Source: Gnomoniopsis sp. IMI 355080
Taxonomy: Eukaryota > Ascomycota > Sordariomycetes > Diaporthales > Gnomoniaceae
Reading direction: 5' to 3'
NCBI GenBank assembly: GCA_027946555.1
Contig: JAPEVC010000002.1
Span: 124,001-188,000 of the forward strand
Length of the DNA stretch: 64,000 bases
Every line of letters starts with the position of its first letter. Positions within the stretch are counted from its first letter, which is position 1. Of the stretch, positions 25,301 through 37,678 are shown piece after piece. The position numbers and the translations under genes are program-made. Under the pieces are notes generated by a model, which did no database searches, was not told where the DNA came from, and was given only the letters and a program-made list of their open reading frames with translations.

Positions 25301-28300
25301 CATCCTATGTTGGAAAGCGTCTGTCACTCGCGAGATGCTCAGTGGGCCCAGCTACTCAAGAACTGTGGGACTTTCAGCTCATTGCCCTTGATCACAACTC
25401 CGGAGTGCAGATAGAGACTCGCCAGTAGCAATGCGTCGACAACTGGCACGATAATGACTGACTACCTTTCAACGGAGTCTAGACCTGCACTTTGGGGCCT
25501 TCCTCTCCCTTCCCCGAAGCCTATCGACCTTGTGGTCTGGTGATTATGGAGGGCTGCGGCCCTCCATGATGCTTCTCTCTTGCCTTACATTGCATCACAT
25601 GAATTCCAATTTCCACTACTGGTCGGATCAAAATGGCCGGGTTGACATTGTTACCGGGGCAGTGTTGGGCAGAGAGCCCTCGATGGCCCAAGCTGATCAG
25701 CCAAGCGGATGAGTACAGTCTCCTTCCGGGGTATTTCCAAGCCTCACAAAGGTCGGGGCTGTTCGCCATGTCTTTGGATCGGGGCGTTCGACTGGCCACC
25801 CAGGCGCAACCCAAGCAGATCACTCCTGTCACTTGTACCGAACCTTCCTACAGAGGCAGCCAGACCCTGGGATGCCCCTTTTGGGTCCATAGTGCAGATA
25901 AGATGCATTGCCTGCCATGCAAGCTCAAACGTGCCGATTCTCGCGTGCGGCAGCCTTCTATCCCCAAACCAACAGAACAGAGCTTTTGCCTGAACGTATA
26001 TGCAGCTGCTTATAGTACTGCCACATCTCATCTTATCAATCAGGGCTTCTGGTTGTTGTGGCAGGACTTCATAGGCGGGCGGCTCGCGGCTAGAACGTGA
26101 CTGTTGACGAGGGCCCTGCTGCGGAACGTACCTCCGTGCGCCGCGGCTGCAGCGCGCCAACATAATGGTGGAGTGGCTTTCTTTCCTGTTGCATTACTGT
26201 CTTTGTGCTATACTTGTGCTGTAAAGCCTGTGGACCCAACTTGACTTTCCCTCCTTATTCGTCCAAAAGGACGAGGGGGATTGCTGACTACGTGAGGAAC
26301 CATCCGGGGAAGTGAGAATAAATGCTACAGCTTTTTTGGAAGCCCCCCACCCTTGACCATTGGGCTGAAGTCTCGAGAAATGATGTGTCAACTGCCTCGC
26401 TGCAGCCTCATCTCGTCTTTGACCTGATCCACTTCTTGGCTACTACCTAGGGACGATCAGCGTATGTCGACCTTGCAGGCCTTGATGACCTAGGGCAACT
26501 TAGAAAAGACCGCTCAGCATCGAGTCGATACTTTAGTGACATTTCTTGCTGGTTAGCTGACGTCTTTAGAGGCGTGACAAGGTCACCGGAGTTTTTCTTC
26601 CAGATCGATGGGATCGTCAATGTTCTAACCGACGCTCGGGAAGATGAACCATCAATCATTGGCAGAACCCTCTTCCATCGGCCGTCAATTGAGTGAGGAA
26701 CTCGCCGTGGGCACCCTTATTCGTGGATACGAAAAGATCAGCTTACCACCACTGCCAGAATCACAGCCAATGCTGACGGTCCTGAGGTCGAGCTTCCGGT
26801 TGTACTGATGCCCACGTCGTAATACCCCTTTCGATCGGCAACCGCACATGTTTGACAAGTGCATTGCGGGGGGCTCTAGGCCCCCTTCTTCCATGTTACA
26901 CGGCATAATTATATGGATCCCGAGGAGCAGCCTTCAGATCGGGCCGCCGGCCCATACTGGGGTGTTCGGGAGAGAAGTGGTGGCCATGCTTCAACTGTGT
27001 CACCGCTCAGAATCAGAAGCAACAACGCCCACCTGACCTGCCATGTATACTCTGTTTGGACGTCAGTGACGTTCTAATCATGCCTGTGAGGTTGCCGCTG
27101 TCAACGTAGTATCGAGGAATGTTCAAGAGAAGACGTAGTGTGTCCACTGCTTTGCATATGCACTGCAATGTTTGTCTCGTCTTGGTTCGGGAATAAGATC
27201 ACAACACCTGTTAGGCAGGAAGCTGTGCTTTCGTCCTGGTACACTCATCCCGTGCTGCAACGGACACCATAAACGTCCTCCCAATGACGATCATATATGC
27301 AGCTGTGGTCGTGCTCCTGTTTGGATGTGGTTATTCGCCAACATGTCGCGTATGATGCAGATAATCGGCCCGGGAAGCAATTGCAAGTGTGTTTACGTTG
27401 TAACTACGTTAGACGGACAAGTGTCGATCCGGATGATATTCTCTGCTGCCGTCATGACATTGGAACGACATGGAGATGCAAAAATTGCAAGTGCTTCAGT
27501 GCAACTTGGAAGTATGTGACCAGTCCAAGGTTGATGTCGGTCCGCAAATATGCTAGTCCATGTTTTTACTAATCTTGTGGATCTCACGATGATTCTTGGC
27601 ATAAGAAAGCTCCCAAAGTGGACAGTGCAGCTTGCACTACCTTTCTACGGCCGCCTCACACATTAAAGTCACATCGTACATTGGGAGTATGAACGTGGTC
27701 GGGTACGTGACGTCCCGAGTCTTGTTCTCAATCCGAATGACCATTCGCTGTGCTTCCGCATAGCGGCACTGGTCACTGTGAAATTGTACAACAAGGGAAC
27801 CCTTGGAGCAGAACTTCAATTGATGTGCTCACATGGATGCGCGACTTAGAATTGCAAACCTGGAATGGTGAATGAGACCTTCTATGGCTTGGCTCTCTTT
27901 CAGGGTATTTCCATGAAAAGCTGTACTTTTGAGTACCATATACACCTTGCACGCATTTATGGAACATGCTCAGTGAATATCTTGTTCAAAACTCTCAACC
28001 TAATTCCCAAACTGAGTTACTCGACAAGCATCTTCAATAGAAAGATGTAGAACATCGAAAATCTTACTATGTATGTCCGACCAAACCCCTGAATAGGTAG
28101 CTAGGTGGCTCCCATCGCCTGAAGTGGTCTGTGTATCATTGGATTCGTCATTTATACAGGTATCCCGCGGTTCTGTGGCCTTTACGAGGTTCATTGACCT
28201 TGTCAGTAATTATGAGTGCCTAAGTACCTCCAGGGGCTGGATATGAAAGATTTCAAATCGCCATACTATAGCCAGAGACGTCCGCCTCTTTGTGAAGTCA

Positions 28301-29422
28301 TGAGCACTGTTCTCGTCTGGCCTGTACCTTCTAGGTAACATGTACCTTGCATACTGGGAATTTTCTGGAGGCTCTCGATGTAGTTTGGAACCTGCGAAAG
28401 TGGGCTTTCATATGTAGGTGACCTTGTCACTCAAACCAAGAATCTGCTCTGATGACAATAGAACACTGTGACCTCGGGAGTTTGTCACATCTAAGGTTGA
28501 TGAAAGCCTATGAGAAAAGCATGGTCAGCAAGTTCAAAGCTAGATTTGCATCTACATCAATAAGGTAAAAGGGTACATGTCTATTGGTCTGCTCACAAAT
28601 TTGCCCTTTTCCCTTCACTGCCTTCCCAGTCATATTCAGACGGCCTGAAAGTATCCCCGGGGTCGCCATCTACGACCACGGCGCCAGCATTGCGCAGTCG
28701 TGGCTCCGCGCCTTGGGCTTTCTAAGTTACCAGTATGGTGGACTGGGAGGCGCATATTGGCGTTGCGATGGACTAAATATGCTGTGAATTACATTCACCC
28801 ATCTCAGGCCTTCTTGACTACAGCCTTGAATGTGACTAGTCGAGCCAAAGCACCTCCAGAGAACTCTGCAATCAATTTTTATATAGCACCCCACAGCCAC
28901 TCAAACATTTGTTCATCCTTGGAGCAGTCTATTCAGCATTTGCCGTTTTCGGTTCTGGACATGTTGTGAAAGGGGCGCTACTTAGCTGCCATGAGGATCG
29001 AGAGTGAGATTAGCATGGGATTGGTCGTCAAAAGAGACGATTCGCTGGCAGCCAAGCTTGTGTAAGAGCTTCTAGAATAGAAACTTCAACGCCAAAGCTT
29101 GCAGCACTTGCCCGCAGGCATTCGGAGAGTATGGAACACACAGAAGTCACATGAATCCTTAGGTCATTGAGTACACACAAATAATGTTGAAGAGTCCGAA
29201 TTCAATGAGCAGGCCGAGACTGGTTGATATACCTCTCCATCAGCTGTAATGGCAATACAGCATGCCTCAGATCTTACATTGTGTATTGTTTGTGTAGCTC
29301 TTTCTTCGTGTCGTGATGGATAGTTACTGTGAATTACTCATTTACAGTGGAATCGCTCCACAGACCCGTTCCACAACCATAGATATGACAAAGTTCTGTA
29401 AACGATCTCGAATAGCGAGCCT
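22396..29422. other. 7 kb gene-poor region
   Basis: I find no gene I can support here. Open frames up to about 208 codons exist, but they lack recognisable motifs or splice structure. Visible features: a run of overlapping GTACAT units at 23033-23052, an AT-rich tract at about 24180-24260 (T run, pyrimidine tract, then TAAATAAAAAAAATAAAAAT), and a small G5/C5 inverted repeat near 26867. The region beside 22396 should hold the promoter of the 444-aa gene. Confidence 0.45.
23033..23052. repeat. GTACAT simple repeat
   Basis: Three and a third GTACAT units in tandem. The unit is self-complementary across copies (GTACATGTAC is a palindrome), so the run could form a small cruciform. No gene is associated. 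Confidence 0.7.
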
Positions 29423-30094
29423 TCAAATACATACCGGTAAGGTAGTGGGTGGATCGACGGGGTCTGATGGATTAACCTGTGAGCATCCGTCGACTTCCCC
29501 GTAGAGGTAGTCATCTATTGCTGCCTCATAAGCCGTACCGCAGTTTGGATCGCTGCTCAATAATAATTACTACAGGAACCCAAGAAGCATGCTTGGAAAA
29601 CACAAAGAAGGGACCCAGACTAGTGATAAGGTTGGGTAAGGGATTTGGCTATGTACCTGGCACCCGTGGTAGATAGCTCAAAGTAAGAGCAGATGTCGTG
29701 CGTGAAACAATCTTGCGTATAGACATCGCCTATTGCAGTACCGTTACAACCGGCACCGCAGCGTCCGTTGCAGGAGTAGCTATTTGGTACAAGAAAAGTT
29801 AGTCAACAGGGGCAGAGCATCGCGCTGCAATTCTTACGTCTTCAAGAGCATGGGTGTGTGAAGACATTGGAGGACATACTCGCCACCAGAGGCATTTTCA
29901 CCATAATTGCTGCCCACGACACCATTGGAAGTGCACGTCCTATTCGCTGCATCCGTCCATGTTGCGGTGCCTGTCGTGCCGATGCTCAGGCAAGTGACGC
30001 TTCGTCTGGAGATTGACGAGGATGAAGAGTTGGGCCTAGCGGAGGCGGCGCCTGCGAGGGCGATGATGCTAAGGAAGAGAGTGGGGAAAGACAT
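29423..30094 (-). CDS. Small secreted cysteine-rich protein with a PLA2-like HD motif
   Basis: Three exons, complement(29423..29552, 29657..29779, 29838..30094), with introns of 104 and 58 bp, give 169 aa. The start at 30094 (MSFPTLFLSIIALAGAASA) gives a clean signal peptide; an ATG ten codons upstream would spoil it. After a Ser-rich, possibly dibasic-processed stretch (SISRRS), the mature protein has many cysteines. The second exon and the start of the third read CNGRCGAGCNGT, DVYTQDCFTHDICSYF and DPNCGTAYEAAIDDYL. The Cys-x-x-His-Asp-x-Cys core resembles secreted phospholipase A2 and a fungal secreted family with the same spacing; this is inferred from motif memory only. The 3' end is uncertain because a GTATGT donor lies directly before the chosen stop. 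Size, secretion and a gene-poor, transposon-adjacent setting would fit an effector, which remains inference. Confidence 0.72.
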
Positions 30095-31277
30095 CTTGGC
30101 AATTAGACACGTCCCGTATGCCATCAGAATCGTTGGTTATTTCTGGCTAATAAGACATCAGTAGGTATCCGGTCTGGTCCACAAGCTCGTGGGTAAAACG
30201 TCTAAATACCTGTCGCTATTGCATGGTGTTAGTCGAAGTTGCCACTCCATATGCGGTGAACCACGGAGATGAAGCTGCTTTTGGTATACTCGGAATATTC
30301 CGTGATATAGATCAATGTCGTGATCGGAGACCAGTCAATTCTAGCAAAACGGAAGCTATTTCGAGTCTAGCTCTGGCATGGTGGACAAATTCGCGGAGTT
30401 TTCCCACCACAAGCTGAAAAGCCACGCCACCATAGCCAATTCTCAATTAGATTTCACAGGCATCTGAATCTTTTCCCTTTTCTGATAGCTATAGTACGCA
30501 GGACAGAAATCATTACTAAATAGCGCTACAGCACATAGTCCAATAAGCGACCTTCAGGACAATAGCGAGAGGACTACGGATTATCCGAATGACAACGGGA
30601 CTGGATAATTGATGATACCAGCTATGGCCCTAAATGCATGGAGAATAGGGGCTCTTCCAACTAAAAAGGAACTTGTATCTGCCTATTTTGTGGGATCAAA
30701 AGTCCCACTGGGCGATCTGGAAGAAGTCCTGGCAACTTGTATGGCATGTTTACTCGTGCAAATAGGTGTGCTGCTATACGAATCGAATGGTAATTGTTAT
30801 TATTGTTGTTGTTGGGGTGTGAAGGCTGGAGGCTGGTCTGGTGCGCAGGGGCCTGTGCGGCCCTTGATAGGCTTACCTAATCAGCCCCACCGCCAACAGC
30901 CAAAGGCCAAAACACCAAATGGACTGACAGGCCTTTGGCTGACCTTTCTTCCTTTTTTCCTCTTTAGCCAGACTCGTTTAACCATACTTCGTGATAAATG
31001 CTGTGCCCTTTGCCAGTGACTTTCCTTAGTGCCGTCACATGGGGGCTCTTTTTTTCTTGCTCGTATAGAGAATACCTTGGCAGGTATCTAAATAGTTTAC
31101 ATTGGTGTTTGATCGTGCCACGCTGCAATTGATCCTAACTAGGTGGCTAATTAATTTGGACAAATGAGTAAGTCGGAACGTCTCACTAACCTTGTGTCGG
31201 TTAGTAGCGAATAGGAAATTTTCATTTCGAGTTTTCTGCATTCCATAGCCCACAAGTTTGCAACATACATATTATAT
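30095..31277. other. Intergenic between the secreted-protein gene and the Copia insertion
   Basis: It should hold the promoter of the minus-strand secreted-protein gene. A 136-codon frame at 30609-31019 has no family features and is not called. Nothing else is recognised. Confidence 0.5.
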
Positions 31278-31282
31278 CGAAG

Positions 31283-31505
31283 TGTTGGAATAATGGCATT
31301 GGTGTTGCGGCTCTGTACGGATCCCCAGACGTACGGACGGGTTCTGGCTGACATAATCAGCCAAGGGCATAAAAGGTCGTCCGTACGGATCACTATTTCT
31401 AGTTCTACTTTCTTAGAGTATGATGAATTGAACCCACTGTTTTGTTATATTGCTTTTACCTGTGATTACGCTTTTGTACGTACGTACTTTAAAGCCCATT
31501 CAACA
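31283..31505 (+). repeat. 5' LTR of the Copia element
   Basis: 223 bp, TGTTG...CAACA ends, identical to the copy at 37991-38213. It contains several GTACG motifs, including TGTACGTACGTAC near its end. Promoter and polyadenylation positions cannot be placed by eye. Confidence 0.97.
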
Positions 31506-31836
31506 CTGATCAGTGTTCGTCGGGCAACCTTCGAACACAGATTGGCAAGAGTGAAGAGACGAAGCAGTTGCCACTATCGTACGGTAGTATGTACGCGCTG
31601 TCTTCGTGCTTTCGCCTTTCCCTACCTTACAGGAGACCAGCCATTATATACACGGTACCGTCTGTACATGCGTTACGCGTTTCCTATTTATTGTTAGAGA
31701 AAGAAGGACTATCTATCCTCTTCTTATACCTATCAAGAGATAGCCATTACTATACAGACACTCCACACGTATGAGACGCCGTCTCTTCCTACATATAGAA
31801 CACGATCTTTAGCCGGTGTACGACTTCACCACGATA

Positions 31837-34800
31837 ATGAGTTCACCAGCACTAGCCGAATCATCCGGGACTACCAATCCGGATAAAGGTAGTGCTAACC
31901 GACCTCAGTTACCAGAAATTATATATAAAGAGATAGCGGATGGCCTAGAAATTCCTCTCTCTACCTAGAGGAGATCTACCCATCCAACCTTCTGGGATAG
32001 TATAATTGATCTTATGGCAATCGACGATATCGCAATTACTACATACGCAGCAAACCGTTTGAAGGAATATACTTTCCTTTCCAACCTACATACGATAGTT
32101 GCAGCCTTCCAAGAAGACTTTGACGAATGGACTCCGCACCATTTTTCTCGAGTCGCACGACTATTCGCACGGAAGATAAAAGAAATTCTAGAGGAACGCG
32201 GTTACGTCTTCTCAACGAAACAAACGAATAACGCACTCGTGGAGCTCCTCCAAGAAGGCGTCCTCGAACGACTGACTCCACCTGCCCCTCGTGTAAGAGG
32301 AAGATCACCCGTACGACAACAAACCGCACAACCCTCGATCGAATATGCGGAGAGAGTTGAAGATCCTTTACCCAGACAAGACTTAACTCCTTAACCCTAT
32401 ATGGAGTTCAGGGATCCTCCGACGAATCCCCTATTTCAACAGGGCCAACGAGGCCATACTTCGTATAATGATCAACAGTATACATACGAATCAGGAATCC
32501 CACAGATTCCCCCTGGGATGCCTTTCTCCCAAGAGGGCCAGGGATTTCCACAACTCGCACAAATCACACCAAGGCCTTCCGTACCCCCAGGACCAAGGAA
32601 CCTAACTATTGATTTACCACCTTCTCGTCCGATTTAGAATAGCCCGTGCGATCCAGTCAAGATCCAAGCCTTCGCTAAAGTCTGGAGAAGAGAGCTGAAT
32701 TATACTGGGAAGCCGTACGATATCCTATATGATAAAGCCTGCATCTTTATAGCTTCGTATAAAAAGATTAGGATAACTGAAGATCAATTCCATACAGTAT
32801 AGCCAGATATCCTATCGGAATATACATTAGATTTCTATCTACACCATGTTAGTGCGGATAAACGATAGGATAAGATCTATCGGTTATATAATTAGTATTT
32901 TAACCATCGTGTGAACTATAGCTAATACTGGGCGGATTGGAGTACTTTAACCTTTATATAACTTAAGAGAGAGTATATCGATAAGACTCCTTTAGAAGTC
33001 TTAGAGATACTCTTGGATAAGTTGTAACTCGTGTAACGTGCGTTAGGAGCTGGATACCAGGGAGAGATTCCTCTTCATATAACCGTTGAATATACGTGCC
33101 GAGGAGTTCGTGAACTCGAGCCGGCTTTGATTAATAAGAAGCCTTCATGCGAAGAACTATTCTCGGATATGCGTGCGGCCCTTAAGGTAGCAGCTGATAG
33201 GGAACCCTCGATTTTCCTTTCAGATATCGATGCGTACATCATACAAAATTACACGGACCGCGTATATAATAAGAATTCCTTTCGCCCTTCTACTAAGAAA
33301 TACTCCCCGAAACTATTACCCCCGTACGGCAGGAACTCTGGGAGACCTACTTTTACCGCTTGTATAGATAAGAAGTGTTTTATGTGCCATAAGGTAGGAT
33401 GCTGGTCGTCTAACTATACTCCTGAGGAACGGGCGAGGGCACATATGAGGTACCTTACCTTGTGTGAGGATCTAGGTATTGAACCAGAGACTTAAGAAGA
33501 ATTTCCAGCCTTCATATAAGATTATGAAGGTATAGAGATTAGGTACGACGATCTATTTAAGGATTCGGATGAAGAAAAAGAAGGATAGATGGCTGTCGCA
33601 CACATGTTAACAACCTTATATATCCACTGTACGACCGGCCTTAGTATCTATAAATAACCGCCCGTAATAACAGAGCCTACTGCCTTCATACTCGAGAACC
33701 AATACTCGCACAAGTACTAAGGAGAACTCTAGGATACTAGAGCATCTAAGCTATCGACGGTGGGTAAGAGTCAAGTATTGGCGTACCTACGAGAGAACCC
33801 ACGCGCGAAGATCCAATGGGAATCCTCCCCGCATATATTCAACTTCGGAGGAGGAAAACCATTCCGTGCGGTGGGCATAATCACTATAAATAACTAACTT
33901 GGAACGGTTATGTATTATATCCTCGATACTAATACACCCTTCCTTCTCTGTCTCCGCGACGCAGATAGATTGAATGCGTACTTCGATAACACTATGAACC
34001 GGATCGTGCGTAAGACAGATAGCCTTTCCGTACCAGTCGTAAGGAAGTGGGGATACCCTTTCTTTAACCTCTCGAAGAAAGAATCGACTATCTTCTTCAC
34101 CGAGAAAGAATTACGACGCTTGCACCGGAGGTTTGGTTATCCATGTACAGACCGTCTTCATCGCCTTCTCAAAGACGCTGGGCATGAAGATATTGATGCT
34201 TCCGTACTAGAGCAGATCCAGAAGTTCTGCCACTACTGCTAAACGCACGACCCAGCCCCAAAGAGATTCAAGTTTACTCTAAAGGATAACTATAACTTTA
34301 ACTTTGAGATCTTTGCAGATATCGTATAAATCGGTGGCAAGAGCGTATTATACATTATTGATGCCGCTACTTTATACTAGGCTATAGAATTCCTAGAGGA
34401 AGAGGATGCATAAAGCGTCTGGAATGCATTATATAGATGTTGGATCTTTATATATATTGGACCACTAGATTTCATCACGCATGATGCTGGAACCAATTTC
34501 GCTTCTAAGGAGTTTCGGGACCATGTATGAATTATGGGATATATGTGTAAGGAAGTCCTAGTGGAAGCCTACTGGTCTATAGGTAAGATTAAACATGCGC
34601 ACTATCCTTTGAGGAGGGCGTACGACATCCTTTCTAAGGAACTTAGCCAAACTATAGATGAATGTATGATCCTCCAGATGGCGATCAAGGCCTTGAATAA
34701 TATAGTAGGGCCCTCAGGCATCGTACCAATACTCCTTATCTTTGGTATATACCCACGAGTCATATACGAATCACCACCATCGCCAGAGAACCTCGTGCGC

Positions 34801-36810
34801 GTAGCAGTAATGTCAAAAGCATGAGAAGCCCTAAGAAAGACCAACGCCGAAGTCGAAGTCAACTATACGATCAACACTAGGAACAGACCGAACCCATATA
34901 CTGTCCTTTCACTCCCTCTCCGGAGTGAAGTCTTAGTCTGGAGAGAGAAGAAAGGTTGGCAAGGACTGTATGAAATCCAGGCAATCGACAGATAAGACAT
35001 CGTACTGGATATAGCTAACAGTCCAACTAAATTTCGCTCTACGCATATGAAACCTTATTACCGGAAGGATGTTGATGAAGATACCAACGACCTTGAAGTT
35101 ACGCTAGCCGTATGGGAACCTCCGCAGGTACATAAGAGAGGAAGACCTCCTAAAGCCGCACCACAACCTTCCTAAGTATGAAAGCGAGGATGACCTCGAA
35201 AAGGAAATAGCATTACTGTCGCTATTAACCTCAGCCAAAAAGAAAAAGATAACCGTATGTTAGTAATTAAGCTTCGAGAAGATGGTATTATTACGATTCC
35301 GGGCGAACCTTTCGAAGAGTCGGATATGACTGAAATTAACGATCTTATCGCACAAGGTGTCTTTGATATGCTTAAGTACGACCTGTATGTTCATGGTAAT
35401 ACGAGGATCTATAAGACTCGCCTCGTGCGGGAAGTTAAAGGCAAGACAATGCGCCTGTATGAAAAGAGCCGACTCGTTGTCTAAGGGTACGGAGATGATG
35501 GAAAAGAGAGTATTCTCACCTAAGCGCTAACCGTATAAAGGGTTAGTCAAAGACTTACCCTCGTATTAGGCCTATCTCTGATGAAATACTTCGGGATATA
35601 CGGAGAGCTTCGGGATATTACTTAAGCGTATGTCCAAGCTGCGGATGAACTCTCTAGATTTATTATCGCCGACCTACCAAAAGAGCTTCGAGAAAAGTAT
35701 CCAAGGGGTATGATCCTCTGGATTCGAAAGCTATTGTATGGACTGGCAGAGTCTGGCCTTTATTGGTTTAAGACCTACTATTCGCACCATAGAGAGAAGC
35801 TGAGAATGGATGTGTCTTCGTATGATCCGTGCCTCTTATTATCGACGGAGGGTCTGAATGAATTTGGAATAACTGCCCTCCAAACAGATGACATATTTGG
35901 CTTTTATACAGAGAACTTTTCCGTGCGTGAGGAAGAAGAAATGAAATAAGCTGGCTTCCGCACGAAACCAAAGTCCATCCTCTCGCACAACCATCCTCTA
36001 GAGTTCAACGGCGGAAGGATTAAATTGGAAGGAGAAGATATCATCTTCATACAGAAAGGCCAAGCTGACGATCTATGTACGGTAGATTACCGTACGGAAG
36101 ATGCTCTATAGCAGTATGTCTCCCAGCGTGCGCGCGGAGCATATATTGCCTCAGTCTGTCAACCAGAGGCTTCATACGACCTATCCATCGCCGCACAAGT
36201 TCAGGAACCAACGAAGGAAGATATCACATTTCTGAATAAACGAATCCAATGGCAAATGGATAATGTATGAAGGGGACTCCGGTACTTACCATTCCCTTTA
36301 GACTATGCGAAACTTTTCATCTTCACCGACGGATCGTTCGCAAACAACAGAGACCTCACATCTCAAGTCGGATTCGTGATTGTATTAGGCATCGAAGCCA
36401 AACGTATAAGCGAGGAAGTTACTATCTAAGGGAACGTTATCCATTGGAACTCCTCGAAATGCAAAAGAGTCACACGGAGCATACTAGCTAGCGAATTGTA
36501 TGGGATGGTTAACGGCTTTGATATTGGATTTGCACTCCGTACGACCCTTCGAAAGATCACTGAACGCCTCCAGCTCCCGCAAATCAATCTTGTGATCTGT
36601 ACGGATTCCTACTCGTTATACGACTGTCTTGTAAAGCTTAGTACAACCTAGGAGAAGCGTTTAATGATTGATATTATGGCTTTGCGCGAAGCGTATGAAA
36701 AGAGAGAAATCTCAGAGATTCAATGGATCGACGGAAACGACAATCCAGCAGACGCGTGTACGAAGGCAAAGCCGAATATAGCTTTAGAAAAGCTAATCTC
36801 TACGAATTAA
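31837..36810 (+). pseudogene. Copia gag-pol polyprotein, one frame with 36 premature stops
   Basis: From the ATG at 31837 (MSSPALAESSG) a single frame continues to the TAA at 36808-36810, about 1657 codons, with no frameshift. It is interrupted by 36 stops (mostly TAA and TAG, five TGA). Segments in order: gag (31837-33100), zinc knuckle KKCFMCHKVGCWS near 33370-33410, protease-like segment (DTNTPFLLCLRD near 33930), integrase (LHRRFGYP and CHYC near 34120-34240; ITHDAGTNF near 34480; VEAYWS near 34565), reverse transcriptase (DIT-stop-AYVQ near 35620; LLYGLAESG; QTDD near 35885), and RNase H (FIFTDGSF near 36320; IHWNSSKCKRVTRS near 36435). Where family motifs show the original residue, stops replace Gln or Arg, as expected for C-to-T change. 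The lack of indels points to point mutation such as RIP, not general decay. Confidence 0.93.
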
Positions 36811-37038
36811 CTGACTGTATGAGTTGGAGCGTATATGGATAGAGAATCTGGACTTCACGATTGATAATTATATACGTATGAGAGATATAGAGGGCGGATG
36901 AAAGCCTGTTGTTCTTATTGCCTGAAGTTATCCTCGTATGCTATTCCTCCGCATAATCCACCTTCCACTCTATAGAGGCTATCCGAATCCTCCTACCATT
37001 CCCATGATAGTCGAGCTGTCGTACAAGGAAGAGTACGC

Positions 37039-37565
37039 TTAGCAACGCGCGGCATAGCTCTTCCAAATATAGGTGGCATACGCGCTGCCCTGGTAGTTGG
37101 CGACACGAATATACTCCGTAAAAGGGTGCGTCGAGGAAGCGGGGTTGCCATACGAGTGACCGTACTCGGTATTCGAGATCCCGCCGGCGGCGGCAACGAG
37201 CCTATACGAATAGATATTAGTACGGAGCAGAAACGAGGGAAGGAGGGAAGGTATGTATAGAGCCGTGAAGTAAGAGTCATGACGAACGATCTTGGCGAGG
37301 ATTAACTGGGTGTTGCCTATATTCGCGGCGACCTCTAAGCGGATGTCGGCGAGAGGCAGATATGATATAGCTGTCTCCTCAGACTATGCATATTAGTTAA
37401 GAAGGAAGGAGGGGGATTAGATACCATATATACATTCTTATATAATGCGCATAAATTCAGGAGAGTCATAGCATCCGAGAAATATATGATGAGGCTCTGT
37501 ATACCTCCCTGGTAACCCAGGTGGGTGGTGCGGAAGATAGGCGTCGACTGAAGGTTGGCAGCCAT
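37039..37565 (-). other. Candidate antisense gene carried in the Copia 3' region
   Basis: The minus strand shows a pyrimidine- and CA-rich leader (37566-37620) and an ATG at 37565 (MAANLQSTPIFRTTHLGYQG). A plausible 50-bp intron follows at 37384..37433 (GTATAT donor, TTAACTAAT branch-like sequence, GCATAG acceptor). The second exon is open for 114 codons to a TAA at 37039-37041. Exons join in phase for 158 aa. Many codons of exon 2 end in C or G (GCC, CTC, ATC, GAC), unlike the TA-rich pol frame. Typical pieces: LPLADIRLEVAANIGNTQL, EYGHSYGNPASSTHPF, VANYQGSAYATYIW. The frame reopens after the TAA, consistent with a CAA-to-TAA change. A TACTAAT...TATAG stretch near 37205-37220 could end a second intron whose donor I cannot place. 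The family is not recognised; it may be a captured host-gene fragment or an accessory gene. Confidence 0.4.
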
Positions 37566-37660
37566 TACGATGGATGTATGATTGAGAAGAAGATTGATGA
37601 TTGTGTGAAAAAGAATAATGAGAACCTGATCGTCGCTGGCGTGCGATTAAGACGGCTTGA

Positions 37661-37678
37661 AAAAAAAAAAAAAAAAAA
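37661..37678 (+). repeat. A18 homopolymer in the Copia 3' region
   Basis: Eighteen A in a row on the plus strand. On the minus strand it is a T tract about 95 bases upstream of the antisense ATG, where it could act as a promoter T tract. It may equally be simple slippage. Confidence 0.8.

Noticed and set aside
36267..36491. 74-codon plus-strand frame inside the Copia element
   Set aside because: It is out of frame with gag-pol and overlaps the RNase H segment, which is clearly read in another frame.
31837..36810. Stop-codon reassignment or A-to-I RNA editing rescuing the Copia frame
   Set aside because: Editing of TAG to TGG is known in fungi, but most stops here are TAA, which one edit cannot convert to a sense codon. 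Gln codons CAA/CAG are also used normally in the same frame. RIP explains both the stops and the His-to-Tyr changes.
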